Shown here one piece after another: positions 1 through 9,000 of a DNA stretch of 30,000 bases. The DNA comes from a virus, in the IMG/VR virus record IMGVR_UViG_3300001827_000079, positions 1 to 30,000 of that record, one strand, 5' to 3'. The notes below the pieces were generated by a model that was not told where the DNA came from, did not search any database, and saw only the letters and a program-made list of their open reading frames with translations. Made by a program: the position numbers and the translations under genes. Positions within the stretch are counted from its first letter, which is position 1. Each line of letters starts with the position of its first letter.

Positions 1-31
1 GCAATATGGATGAACCACGAAGGGAAACCAC

Positions 32-427
32 ATGATACAAGCTCTAATAGGACCAGTAACGGGTCTTCTTGATAAGTTTATTGAAGACAAAGATACAAAA
101 AACAAACTCGCCCACGAAATTGCCACTATGTCAGAACGACATATGCAAGAGCAAATCATCGGTCAGCTTGAAATCAATAAGGCTGAGGCTCAACACAGAA
201 GCATATTTGTCGCTGGTTGGCGCCCCTTTCTTGGCTGGGGACTGGCCTTTGCGATGATATGGCACTTTGTTTTAGTGCCTATGGTCACATTTGGGTTTGC
301 GTATGCTGGCATGACCGCGCCTGATTTGCCTGTTTTTGATATGGATTCCCTTTTAACTGTTTTGCTAGGTATGCTTGGCTTGGGTGGCCTTAGAACGGTA
401 GAAAAGATTAAAAAGGTTACAAAATAG
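32..427 (+). CDS. Three-TM holin of the gene-transfer-agent type
   Basis: Small membrane protein of 131 aa, probably the holin that permits release of lytic enzymes. The first 55 residues are charged and helical (many E, K, Q, H). Then a conserved W-R-P-F segment (about residues 63-66) leads into hydrophobic helices at about 69-95 and 105-120, and the protein ends in a basic tail with several lysines. This is the layout of the GTA holin family (PF11351, about 130 aa). The ATG has a good ribosome binding site, AAGGG, 8 bases upstream. An in-frame stop at 12-14 suggests another gene ends just left of the window. It opens a lysis cassette with the amidase at 1515. The family call rests on residue pattern only; membrane topology is inferred. 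Confidence 0.8.
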   Translation: MIQALIGPVTGLLDKFIEDKDTKNKLAHEIATMSERHMQEQIIGQLEINKAEAQHRSIFVAGWRPFLGWGLAFAMIWHFVLVPMVTFGFAYAGMTAPDLPVFDMDSLLTVLLGMLGLGGLRTVEKIKKVTK

Positions 428-434
428 CCATTAA

Positions 435-477
435 GGTGTTATTATTGTTATAAAGTTACATGTAACTAAATAACACC
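435..477. promoter_or_regulatory. Nested palindrome between holin and phosphoesterase genes
   Basis: Outer arms GGTGTTATT (435-443) and AATAACACC (469-477) are perfect complements. They enclose a perfect 14-base palindrome, AGTTACATGTAACT, at 454-467. As RNA this gives a 9-bp stem, an asymmetric bulge and a smaller hairpin. No U-tract follows on either strand, so it is not an ordinary terminator. It could be an operator or an mRNA-processing hairpin. Confidence 0.5.
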
Positions 478-490
478 ACTGGGAGATATC

Positions 491-1528
491 ATGGCTAATA
501 TGGGATTGCCGGATGAAGTTCTGGCTGAAATGGTTAAGGTTTATAAGTCGTTTAATAACAACGCGCAAAAAGCGGCCAAAGCATTAGGTTTAAATTACTC
601 TACCTTTCAGTCTAGGATAAGGGCGGCAAGAAATAAGGGGCTTTTTTCTGGTCATTCCACTGGGAACTTAGCAGAGCCAAAAGAAAAAGTTGTAGAGGCT
701 ACGGTCGTTGTACGTCCTACATACAGGGTGCAACAAAGAAAGTCCAAGCCAGATGAAACAAAAAGGGTTCTGGCTATTGGTGATTGTCATGACGGCCCGA
801 AACTGCCTGACAAGACACGCTTTTTTGCTATGGGAAGGTATGCAAAAGAAAACCAAGTTGACCAGATTATACAGATAGGTGACTTTGCCAGCGTAGATTC
901 TCTTAATAGATTTGACAGAAACGACACAATAAAGGGGCAAGAAAAGCCCACATTTAAGGAGGATATGAGAAGTTTTCAGCAGGCCATCCGGGCTTTCCAC
1001 AAGGGCTTAGATGGGTATGATGTGCCAAGGCATGTTACGCTAGGCAATCATGAGGACAGAATATGGTCATACACTAACAAAAATCCAGAGATTGTTGAAT
1101 TACTTGACCAAATTTTGTTTGCTACTCTGTCTGATTACAACTGGACATACTCTCCATATGGGGAGTTTTATTTTATAGGGGATGTGGGCTTTACTCACGC
1201 CCCCCTTAATGTAATGGGGAAGGCATACGGTGGGATGTATTCTGAGAACCAGATAGCCAGAGATGCCCTGCATGATGTGGTTTATGGACACACTCACAAA
1301 AGATTAGATAAGACTTTCCCTAAAATGGGTAATCAGTTTTTAAATGTAATCAATTTAGGCACAAGTCTACCGGAAGGCCACTTAGAAGAGTATGCTAAAC
1401 ATACATTGACTGGATGGTCATATGGGGTCTACGACATCGGCATAAAAGATGGTAGAATAGAAGAAAGAACTTGGATACCAATCAACAAACTTATTGAACG
1501 CTATGGTGAAGGATATGCGGGAGATTAA
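491..1528 (+). CDS. Calcineurin-like metallophosphoesterase with N-terminal helix-turn-helix
   Basis: A 345-aa protein. Residues about 8-50 resemble a small helix-turn-helix (the stretch with NNAQKAAKALGLNYSTFQSR). The rest is a metallophosphoesterase domain with all classic metal-ligand blocks: D98-x-H100, G-D131, G-N-H187-E-D and G-H267-T-H269. Such enzymes hydrolyse phosphomonoesters or phosphodiesters using two metal ions; the substrate here is unknown. Similar HTH-phosphoesterase proteins occur in marine and temperate phages near structural or lysis genes. The start has SD GGGAG 6 bases upstream. The end overlaps the amidase gene, suggesting translational coupling. A role in nucleic-acid processing is plausible because of the HTH, but that is inference. 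Confidence 0.85.
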   Translation: MANMGLPDEVLAEMVKVYKSFNNNAQKAAKALGLNYSTFQSRIRAARNKGLFSGHSTGNLAEPKEKVVEATVVVRPTYRVQQRKSKPDETKRVLAIGDCHDGPKLPDKTRFFAMGRYAKENQVDQIIQIGDFASVDSLNRFDRNDTIKGQEKPTFKEDMRSFQQAIRAFHKGLDGYDVPRHVTLGNHEDRIWSYTNKNPEIVELLDQILFATLSDYNWTYSPYGEFYFIGDVGFTHAPLNVMGKAYGGMYSENQIARDALHDVVYGHTHKRLDKTFPKMGNQFLNVINLGTSLPEGHLEEYAKHTLTGWSYGVYDIGIKDGRIEERTWIPINKLIERYGEGYAGD

Positions 1529-1925
1529 AAAGATAATCGTACACTGCGCTGACACACCCGAAGGTCGGGAGGTCAAAACAGAGGAGATAAAGCGCTGGCA
1601 CACTGAAGAGAGAGGCTGGAGCGATATTGGTTATCATTGGGTTGTTGAGCTTGATGGGTCGGTTCATCAGGGTCGTGATGAAGCTGTTAATGGCGCTCAC
1701 TGTCGGGGTCACAACAGCGACAGCATCGGCATCTGCTATGTTGGCGGCGCTGACTCTGAAGGAAATCCTAAAGACACACGAACCGAAGGGCAGAAGGATT
1801 CCCTTACGACCCTCATTAGAGAAATACTTGACAGACACCCGGAAGCGGAAGTTTTTGGACACAGAGATTTTTCAGAAAAAGCCTGCCCATCATTTGACGC
1901 AAAAACAGAATACGCAGGCCTATAA
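1515..1925 (+). CDS. N-acetylmuramoyl-L-alanine amidase, T7 lysozyme-like endolysin
   Basis: Zinc amidase (Amidase_2 family) that cuts the amide bond between N-acetylmuramic acid and L-alanine for host lysis. Visible features: IIVHC near the N-terminus (first Zn ligand H10), the S-D-I-G-Y-H-W substrate-site block, the A-H-C-R-G-H-N-S block, and F-G-H-R-D-F ending in K-A-C-P-S-F-D with the second His and Cys ligands, as in T7 lysozyme (H17, H122, C130). With this start the length is 136 aa; T7 lysozyme is 151 aa. The start is uncertain. ATG at 1515 has GGTGAAGG just before it and fits the family N-terminus; ATG 1503 and TTG 1494 are also open. The N-terminus overlaps the end of the phosphoesterase gene. 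There is no signal peptide, so it needs the holin for export. Confidence 0.88.
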   Translation: MREIKKIIVHCADTPEGREVKTEEIKRWHTEERGWSDIGYHWVVELDGSVHQGRDEAVNGAHCRGHNSDSIGICYVGGADSEGNPKDTRTEGQKDSLTTLIREILDRHPEAEVFGHRDFSEKACPSFDAKTEYAGL

Positions 1926-1935
1926 GGAGTAAATT

Positions 1936-2976
1936 ATGTTACCACTTTTGTTTGGACTAGGGGGTTCTGCACTAGCTGGCGCTGGTATGCTTGGCGGCAT
2001 GGGCGCTTTGACCGCTGGTGCTATCGGCTCTGGGTTAGGCTCTCTGGCGCAAGGTGATGATATTGGCACTGCTATAGGCACTGGCCTGATGTCTTACATG
2101 GGTGGTAAGGCTCTTGGTGGTTTAGGTGGCGCTGGCGGTGGCTCTGGTGCTGGCTCCATAACATCTAATCTTCCCCAAGGTGCGATTGACGCAGGGGGAT
2201 TTGCGGCAAGTCCAGCAAATCCAGCAAACCTTGGGTTAAAAGATTTTGGCGCGGCTGGTATGCCAGCTTCCGCGATGACTGGCACACAAGGCGCAATGAA
2301 CGCCCTTACCTCAAATTTAGGTCAGACTGCTGGTATAGCCATGCCGGGGCTGATGGCTATGGGACAGCCTCAAGGCGGTTTCAAATCTCAGCTAGATGAC
2401 GGGGATATACCAGAGGCCGCCGCTCCAAACAGGGTTCAAAAGATTATGCCTGCTGGCTATCGTGGCGGGATTGACCCAGAATTTAGGTTCTTTAATGAAG
2501 GCGGAATCGCATCGCTCCCCTATCAAGAAGGCGGTGATATGGACATGTCAGAAGCGCCCAACGATAAAGAACTTATTTCTGATGCTGTAGACGCCATTCA
2601 AGGCCGCTCAGAGACCCCTGAGATTGTTCTTGGTAGGTTTATGGCTCGCTACGGTGAAGAAGCCTTGCGCGACCTTGTAGAGCGCGTTCAGAGCGGTGAG
2701 TTTGGCATGAACGCCGAAGTAACTGAGGGCAAGGTGAATGGTGTCGGTGACGGCATGGACGATATGATTCCTGCAACCCTAGAAGGAGAGCAAGATGTGG
2801 TGCTATCCGATGGAGAGTTTATTGTTCCTGCGGATGTGGTTAGCGGGCTGGGCAACGGCTCGACTGACGCAGGCTCGAAGGCTCTTTATGAAATGATGGA
2901 CAGAGTTCGTGAATTACGCACAGGCAAAAGAGAACAGCCAGAGCAAGTTCCATTAGGAGATATGATGCCAGCATGA
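1936..2976 (+). CDS. Glycine/alanine-rich virion-associated protein
   Basis: A 346-aa protein of the type found just before the internal virion genes of marine T7-like phages. The first 75 residues are almost only G, A, L, S, M, with repeated GxGxG turns and hydrophobic stretches that look membrane-active. The middle holds the F-N-E-G-G-I-A-S-L motif near residue 190 and a G-G pair soon after. The C-terminal third is acidic and carries a block reading V-V-L-S-D-G-E-F-I-V-P-A-D-V-V-S, followed by a G-N-G-S-T-D-A-G element, seen in many marine phage structural proteins. The start has SD AAGGAG 7 bases upstream; the end overlaps the next gene by ATGA. Function is inferred from position: part of the tail or ejection apparatus. 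No enzyme motif is visible. Confidence 0.6.
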   Translation: MLPLLFGLGGSALAGAGMLGGMGALTAGAIGSGLGSLAQGDDIGTAIGTGLMSYMGGKALGGLGGAGGGSGAGSITSNLPQGAIDAGGFAASPANPANLGLKDFGAAGMPASAMTGTQGAMNALTSNLGQTAGIAMPGLMAMGQPQGGFKSQLDDGDIPEAAAPNRVQKIMPAGYRGGIDPEFRFFNEGGIASLPYQEGGDMDMSEAPNDKELISDAVDAIQGRSETPEIVLGRFMARYGEEALRDLVERVQSGEFGMNAEVTEGKVNGVGDGMDDMIPATLEGEQDVVLSDGEFIVPADVVSGLGNGSTDAGSKALYEMMDRVRELRTGKREQPEQVPLGDMMPA

Positions 2977-3407
2977 TTGTAACAGCCGTTCCGAGTGAAG
3001 CTCTGGACGTTGTTTGGGGAGACGTTGCGAGCATTCTGCATAAGTCAGTAGAAACATCAAATGGTAAGTTTCATATTGACGATATATATAGAGACGTTAG
3101 TAGGGGCGATTTAGGCCTTTGGCTTGTTCTTGATGAAACTTCTGAGAACCAAGCCAGTCCTGTAGCCGCTTTTACTACAAGAATTATTCCTTATCCAAAC
3201 CGCATGGCGCTGGCTATGGATTGGGTAGGCGGAAGCAAAATGGGAAAGTGGTTGCCAGTGGTAATCGAAACCCTAGAAGGGTACGCCAAAGAATGTGGAT
3301 GTTCACATTTAGAGGGGTACGGAAGAAAGGCTTGGATGCGTTGGTTAGGCAAGTATGGGTGGAAGCCCGAATATATAGCTTACAGAATGGAGTTAAGTAA
3401 TGGGTAA
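2973..3407 (+). CDS. T7 gp13-like small virion protein, acetyltransferase-like fold
   Basis: A 144-aa protein in the gp13 position of the T7 order (T7 gp13 is about 138 aa). It has alternating strands and helices, a central V-A-A-F-T-T-R strand, the M-A-L-A-M-D-W-V-G-G segment, and a C-terminal stretch H-L-E-G-Y-G-R-K-A-W-M-R-W-L followed by G-W-K-P-E-Y. The last part resembles the end of GNAT acetyltransferase folds seen in phage gp13-like proteins. The acetyl-CoA-binding loop is not clearly preserved, so catalysis is doubtful. It overlaps the genes on both sides (ATGA upstream, 8 bases downstream), so it is cotranslated with the virion proteins. It probably assists assembly of the ejected internal core. 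Confidence 0.55.
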   Translation: MIVTAVPSEALDVVWGDVASILHKSVETSNGKFHIDDIYRDVSRGDLGLWLVLDETSENQASPVAAFTTRIIPYPNRMALAMDWVGGSKMGKWLPVVIETLEGYAKECGCSHLEGYGRKAWMRWLGKYGWKPEYIAYRMELSNG

Positions 3408-4332
3408 AGGAAGCAAATCCGCACCCTCTGAACAAACCGTTGTTCAATCTAATTTGCCGAAGTATGTTCAACCATACTTTGAGCGTCTTTTACAACGTAC
3501 AGAATCAGAGTCAAAGGCCGCATATCAGCCGTATCAGGGGCAAAGATTAGCCACGCCCGGTTCTGATATCACTCAAGCCCAACAGAACATTAGAAATCTT
3601 GCTGGTCAAGGCATAGCCGGGCTACCACAAGCGCAGTCAGCAACACAGGCTGGTTTGCAAAGAGCATTGCAAGGGATGGGTTACCAAAATCAAATGTTTG
3701 GTTCCCAGCAAGCACAGCAGTATATGTCCCCTTACATGCAGAATGTGGTAAATGTTCAAAAACAGCAAGCTATTCAAGATTTCCAACAACAAAACGCCGC
3801 AAGGGCGGCACAAGCAGTTCAGGCAGGGGCATTTGGCGGCTCAAGGCAGGCGGTCGCACAAGGCATGGCTGGTCAAGAATTGTCGCGCCAGCTTGCAGAT
3901 ATACAGGCTACGGGGCAACAACAAGCGTATGAGTCGGCACAAGCGCAGTTTGAAAGAGATAGAGCCGCAAGAGAGTCCGGAGAGCGTCTAGCTCTTGGCG
4001 CGGCTGAGTCCGCTGGAGCGCAAGGCGCACAGTTGGCACAGTTAGGCCAAATGGCTAGAGAAGGTGATGTTCAGGCCGCACAGCTACTAGAGCAAATCGG
4101 CAAGGACATTCAGGCTCAACAGCAGGCTGGACTCGATATTAATTATGAAGATTTTGTACGTCAGCGGGATTACCCCCGTGAACAGTTGCAGTTCTATTCA
4201 TCCATACTTAGAGGTGTCCCAGTACAGCCATCTACGGAAACGACTAAATTTCAATCTTATAATCCTGTTCAGCAGTTACTGGGAACGGGCATATCCGCGT
4301 TAGGTTTATATAAAGGTATTCAAGGAATCTAA
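3400..4332 (+). CDS. Internal virion protein, T7 gp14 position
   Basis: A 310-aa protein, extremely rich in Q and A (about residues 85-250), predicted as long helices or coiled coil. It contains the block Y-M-S-P-Y-M-Q-N-V followed by A-G-A-F-G-G-S-R, which I recognise from marine podovirus proteins next to lytic transglycosylase genes. The N-terminus is basic and serine-rich; the C-terminus has a small hydrophobic segment (LLGTGISALGLYKGI). Position suggests the equivalent of T7 gp14, which forms an outer-membrane pore during ejection. Sequence similarity to T7 itself is not visible, so the assignment rests on order and composition. The SD GGAG lies within the end of the preceding gene. Confidence 0.65.
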   Translation: MGKGSKSAPSEQTVVQSNLPKYVQPYFERLLQRTESESKAAYQPYQGQRLATPGSDITQAQQNIRNLAGQGIAGLPQAQSATQAGLQRALQGMGYQNQMFGSQQAQQYMSPYMQNVVNVQKQQAIQDFQQQNAARAAQAVQAGAFGGSRQAVAQGMAGQELSRQLADIQATGQQQAYESAQAQFERDRAARESGERLALGAAESAGAQGAQLAQLGQMAREGDVQAAQLLEQIGKDIQAQQQAGLDINYEDFVRQRDYPREQLQFYSSILRGVPVQPSTETTKFQSYNPVQQLLGTGISALGLYKGIQGI

Positions 4333-4333
4333 T

Positions 4334-6076
4334 ATGAATATCATTGACATCCAAGACCAGCTAAAAAACTTCTCTGAAGAACAGCTTATAAATGAGATGC
4401 AGGCTCCTTCTGGGTCTGCACCGCAGTTTCTTGTTTTGAGCGAGATTCAAAGACGCAAGCGTGTAAGAGATGATTTTAATAAACGTCAGGCCGCTATGGA
4501 GCCTTCTGTAGCACAAGAGGCCATAGCCGCCGCTGGAGTCCCACAACAGGGGATTGCTGGGATGTCTGAGGCCATGGCGCCAAATAGTGCAATGGCACAA
4601 AATGCAGTTGGTTCTGCTATGCCACAGCCTATGAGAATGAACTCGGGCGGTATATTGGCATTGAACAATGGCGGTCTAGTAGATGGGCTGTTCTCAGGAA
4701 CAGATAGAGGCAAGCAAATTTCAGAAAGAGACTACGAAATTCGCACAGGCAAAGACGGCAAGAAGTATGTGTACAAAAAAGGCACCAACATTATGATTGG
4801 CAGTGCCGATAAGCTGTTTGACAACAAGTATGACGGCGGAGTTTTGAAGGCTCAAGCCGGAACTTACTTTGACCCAGATGGCGTAGCCACAGACGAGCTT
4901 CTTTACGCAATTATGATGCAAGAGAGCGGTGGCGACCCAACAGCCCGTGGCTCTTTGGACGAGGTTGGCGCATTTCAGATTCGCCCCGGAACAGCATTAA
5001 TGCCGGGATATGGCGCCAAGTCTATGTTCCCAGACATTTCTTCTCAAATAGGTCCGGGCAAAAAATATAAAAACGTACAAGAAGCCTATGAGGACAACAA
5101 AGAACTCATTGACAAAGGCCTGTCTGACGTAGAAGGCTCTCGCTTATTCGGGAGAGACTATCTTACACAGCTACGCAAACGCGCTGGCAGTGACGAGGGC
5201 GCTATTGCCGCTTACAACAGAGGTCTTGGCGGCATTAAAGATATAGACATTCCTAACCTTGATTATGTTAAGGGTGTTAAAAGTTACATGGGCTTTGCTG
5301 GCGACCCATCATTAGATGAGTCTGCTTCACCAGACCCATTTACTCCAGAAGAAGGCACAGAAACACTCACAGATATTCTTGGCGGTGGGAAGCCTGCTCC
5401 AAAGGCAAGCGCTGATGACCTTGGCGACCCAGAGGGTGACTGGCAAGAGTCTCTTCAAATACAGCAAGACAACATGGGGCCTGAAGAAAAGACGCCAACA
5501 GGCGCGTCTACAACAACGCAAGGCAACACCGCTGGGGCGCCTTCAAGCCAAACTGGAAAACCAAAGGACGGTGCAGATGCTTTAGCAGGGGCGTTGAACT
5601 TCCAATCAACTGGCGATAGTGCAGAGGGCGGCATCTCAGCAGAGATTGCAGAGCTAAAAACCAGATTGGCGAAGAACGCTGAGAGCGACAAGTGGCTTGC
5701 CCTTGCCCAAGCTGGCATGGCTCTTATGTCATCCAAAGAGCCTACACTTATGGGTGCTTTAGGTGAGGCTGGTATATCTGGTCTAACAGCCATGAGAGAG
5801 GCGCAAAAGCGTTACGATGAAGGGGTTATTGACCTTATCAACGCAAAGGCTAAAATAAAGCCAACAGGAATAACTGAATCAAAGTCAGCAGAATTGATGT
5901 CTAGCATATTTGAAATCTTAGGCAAAACTGAAAAAGACCCAATCACTGGGGAAGTGATTCCAGTTGTGCCAGCAGGACCAGAAAGGGAAGGATTGCTTCG
6001 TCTTATTGACGCCCTAAAACCAAGAGTGGGCGGCTACAGAGAAATGCAAACCTCGGCATCAAAAAAGGCTAGTTAA
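4334..6076 (+). CDS. Internal virion protein with lytic transglycosylase (SLT) domain
   Basis: A 580-aa protein in the T7 gp15 position. A soluble lytic transglycosylase domain lies at about residues 180-295: catalytic Glu197 in M-M-Q-E-S-G-G-D-P, the G-A-F-Q-I-R-P-G block, and A-I-A-A-Y-N-R-G-L-G-G. It would open peptidoglycan locally during DNA entry. The N-terminal part holds a G-G-I-L-A-L-N-N-G-G motif near residue 107, echoing one in the 1936 gene product. The C-terminal half is acidic and low in complexity, then helical (about 430-540, with A-L-A-Q-A-G-M-A-L-M). In T7 the transglycosylase sits at the N-terminus of gp16, so here it has moved to the preceding gene. SD AAGGA; two bases separate it from the gp14-like gene. 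Confidence 0.82.
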   Translation: MNIIDIQDQLKNFSEEQLINEMQAPSGSAPQFLVLSEIQRRKRVRDDFNKRQAAMEPSVAQEAIAAAGVPQQGIAGMSEAMAPNSAMAQNAVGSAMPQPMRMNSGGILALNNGGLVDGLFSGTDRGKQISERDYEIRTGKDGKKYVYKKGTNIMIGSADKLFDNKYDGGVLKAQAGTYFDPDGVATDELLYAIMMQESGGDPTARGSLDEVGAFQIRPGTALMPGYGAKSMFPDISSQIGPGKKYKNVQEAYEDNKELIDKGLSDVEGSRLFGRDYLTQLRKRAGSDEGAIAAYNRGLGGIKDIDIPNLDYVKGVKSYMGFAGDPSLDESASPDPFTPEEGTETLTDILGGGKPAPKASADDLGDPEGDWQESLQIQQDNMGPEEKTPTGASTTTQGNTAGAPSSQTGKPKDGADALAGALNFQSTGDSAEGGISAEIAELKTRLAKNAESDKWLALAQAGMALMSSKEPTLMGALGEAGISGLTAMREAQKRYDEGVIDLINAKAKIKPTGITESKSAELMSSIFEILGKTEKDPITGEVIPVVPAGPEREGLLRLIDALKPRVGGYREMQTSASKKAS

Positions 6077-6078
6077 AA

Positions 6079-9000
6079 ATGCCTATAGTCAATACTATTA
6101 GTCCGCTTACTGGCAGGAACTACACAGTAGAAATTGCTGGTAACGAGCCGACCCAAGAAGAGCGCCTAGAGATTGCCAACTGGCTTCTGCAAACAGAGGG
6201 CTACTCACAACCACAGCAAGAGCTAATCGAACCTGAAGAGGGGGGACTCGGGGATGTGGGCGACCTTTTTCAGGGAGCCGCTTCCGGGTTTGCAAAAGGC
6301 TTTGCTCAAATTCCGGGCGGCTTGGCGTCTTTGTATGCCGCAGGGATGTCATACATACCCGGTGACCAAGGCGAAGAAGAAGTCGAGCAGTTTGGTCAGT
6401 CAGTGACACAGGCCGCAGAAAGCGGCATTGATTACGTTTTGGGTACCCCAGCAGACACAATAGCTGGCAAGTCTGGTCAGGCTATTGGTTCTTTAGCATC
6501 ATTCTTTGTCCCATATCTAGGCGCGGCTAAAGCCGCATCTTTAGCTGGTGCTGGCGTAAAAGCCACCCGACTGGCTGGCGGCATTGCTTCCGGCACTATG
6601 GGTGTTGCTCTTGGCGCACAAGAGCAGGCTTCTAGGATACAAAGACAACTAGAGCAGGGCAAAGAAGTAGACTCAAAAGATTTTGCCATTCTTACTGGTG
6701 GCGCTATTGGTGCTACAGAAGCCTTGCCTTTGGGTAAAGTGTTTGGCGCTGTTGGAAACCTTCTAAAGAAGGTTCCAAAAGAAGCCAAAGATGAGGCAAT
6801 TAGGACTATTCGAGGAAGGCTGAAGTCTGCTGGTAAAGCCGCGCTTGCTGAAGGCGCACAGGAAGTAACGGCGGCTATTCTGCAAGACCTAACAGAAAAA
6901 AATCTATACAACCCCGACCTAAATATAGCGGCAAGCGCATACACAGATGATGCCATCTACGGAGGTGGCGCTGGTGGTGTGTTTAACTTTGTTCTTGAGT
7001 CAGTAGCTGGCAGAAGAATCAACAAGTTTATTAAGGGTCAGGCACAGCTTGTAGCAGACCAACAAGAAGAGGGCGCTGAAGCTAGGGACATGGCGAACAG
7101 AGGCAAGGCGTCTCTGGGTGGCACAAGGTTTGATGCTGACGGGAATGAGATACCGGAAGGCCAGCCGCAGATTGCTGGCCCAAGACTTATGCTTACTGGC
7201 CCAGACCAAGAAGTAGAAGAAGATAAGCAAATTGTACCCGAGGACAAAAAACGTGCCTCTGAGAACTTAAAAAAGTTAGCGCTCGACCCGGCGCAAGAAC
7301 GGCAAATTCAAATTGAGTCTGCAAGAGAGCTACAGACAGGTCTGAATGAAATTGATTTGAAAGACCTCCCGTTAGCAGAGGCTCAGATTATTCGTCAGAC
7401 ACGCCAGAGAAGAGGCAGTCAGGATGTAGACGCGCCAATCACGCTAGACGAGTTGCGTGAAGTTGTTGGCCTTGACGCCTATAATAGAGAAGGTGTTAAA
7501 CAAAAACCAAACACCTTTGAAAAAGGAAAGACAGCAGAAGAGGCGGCAGAACGCTCAGAGGCTCTTAACGCAAAGGGAGTTGTTCTTGAAAACTACGATG
7601 CCGCAGTTCTTGCCGCAGAGTCAGGTGAAGTTACCAACAAAGACGGTACTGTAAGCCGCGCAAAGCTACAAAGAAAATTAAAGGTTAACGCCCGCACATC
7701 TCAAGCAATAATTGACGAGATGCGTAAGCGCGGTGTTATAACGCCTATATCCCCAACCAAAGACCGCGTTGTAAATCCAAAAGAAGAGCCTACACCTCCA
7801 AGCGAAGAGGAAATTCGTATCCGCGAATACGAGTCTGCCATAAATGCCCTAAAGGTAAAGCATCTTGAAACTCAGTCTATCTTGGAGCGCATGAAGCAAA
7901 ATGTGCAGACGCCAGAAGACCAGATTCAGGTCGAGAGAGTTCAGGCAGAACTTGATACCACAACCGCACAGATACAATCTCAAGAAAACAGACTCGCTGA
8001 ATTTAAGGGGCTAACAAAGCCAGAGGTTTCCGCTGTTCAGGTTTCAGCAAACGAAGCCAGAAAGGCTCAAGACGAAGCATCTGACTCTACACCAACGGAA
8101 GATTATAGACGCAAGCTAAATCGCATAGCAAATGCACTGCGTAAAAATCTGTTTAAAATGGGTTTGTCTGATGTTGATTTGGTGACAACAAATGTCATTG
8201 AGCCTGAGTCAATTGACACAAATGTCACAGAGGGGCTTTTTGAAAACAACGCTGACGGCAGACGCATCATAACTCTTGCTATGGAGTTGTATGACCCTAA
8301 CATGACGGACGCAGAGCTTGAGCAAAGACTTGCTGGCGTCATGAACCATGAGGTAATTCATGCATTAAAGTCTCTTGGCCTTTTCAGTGAGGCAGAATGG
8401 CAAACCCTTGTTAAGGCCGCTCAGAACAGAAAATTCACCAAGCGCAGTGGCGGCAGAAACATTGAGCGCGAATACACATTCCTAGACCGCGCAGAGTATA
8501 TGTACCCAGACCTAGACCCAGAGGGACAGCAGGAAGAAGCTGTAGCCGAAATGTTTAGGGCATATGCGGACGGAAGGATAAAGGTTGGCGGCAAGCCAAA
8601 AGGTCTATTCAAACGTATTATTGGGTTTATTAAAGCAATATTCAACGCGCACTCTGAGGCAGGATTTAGAAATGCCGCAGAGATATTTGACGGCATTAAA
8701 TCCGGCAAGGTCGGCAGGCGCGAAAGAAACCTAGACAAGGCTCGCCAAGCTCCAGCAGAGTCTCGCTACTCTACTGCTGGTGTTCGTGCCGGGTTCTTGA
8801 TTCCAGAGCGCGGCAATGTAGAGCGTATACAGCAGTCATTCAAAGACGTAACTAAGCGCATACCTCAACTTACTGAGGCCGCTCAGAAATTGTCCGATGG
8901 TACAATTTTATATGATGAATATGACCGCTTGGTAAATGAGTTCAAGCCAATCATCCCATATGAGACAGTGCCAGCCCCAGAGACCAATGAAGATATGCTT

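Noticed and set aside
5455-5793. 112-aa open frame on the minus strand inside the transglycosylase gene
   Set aside because: Shadow of a GC-richer plus-strand coding region; no SD and no operon context.
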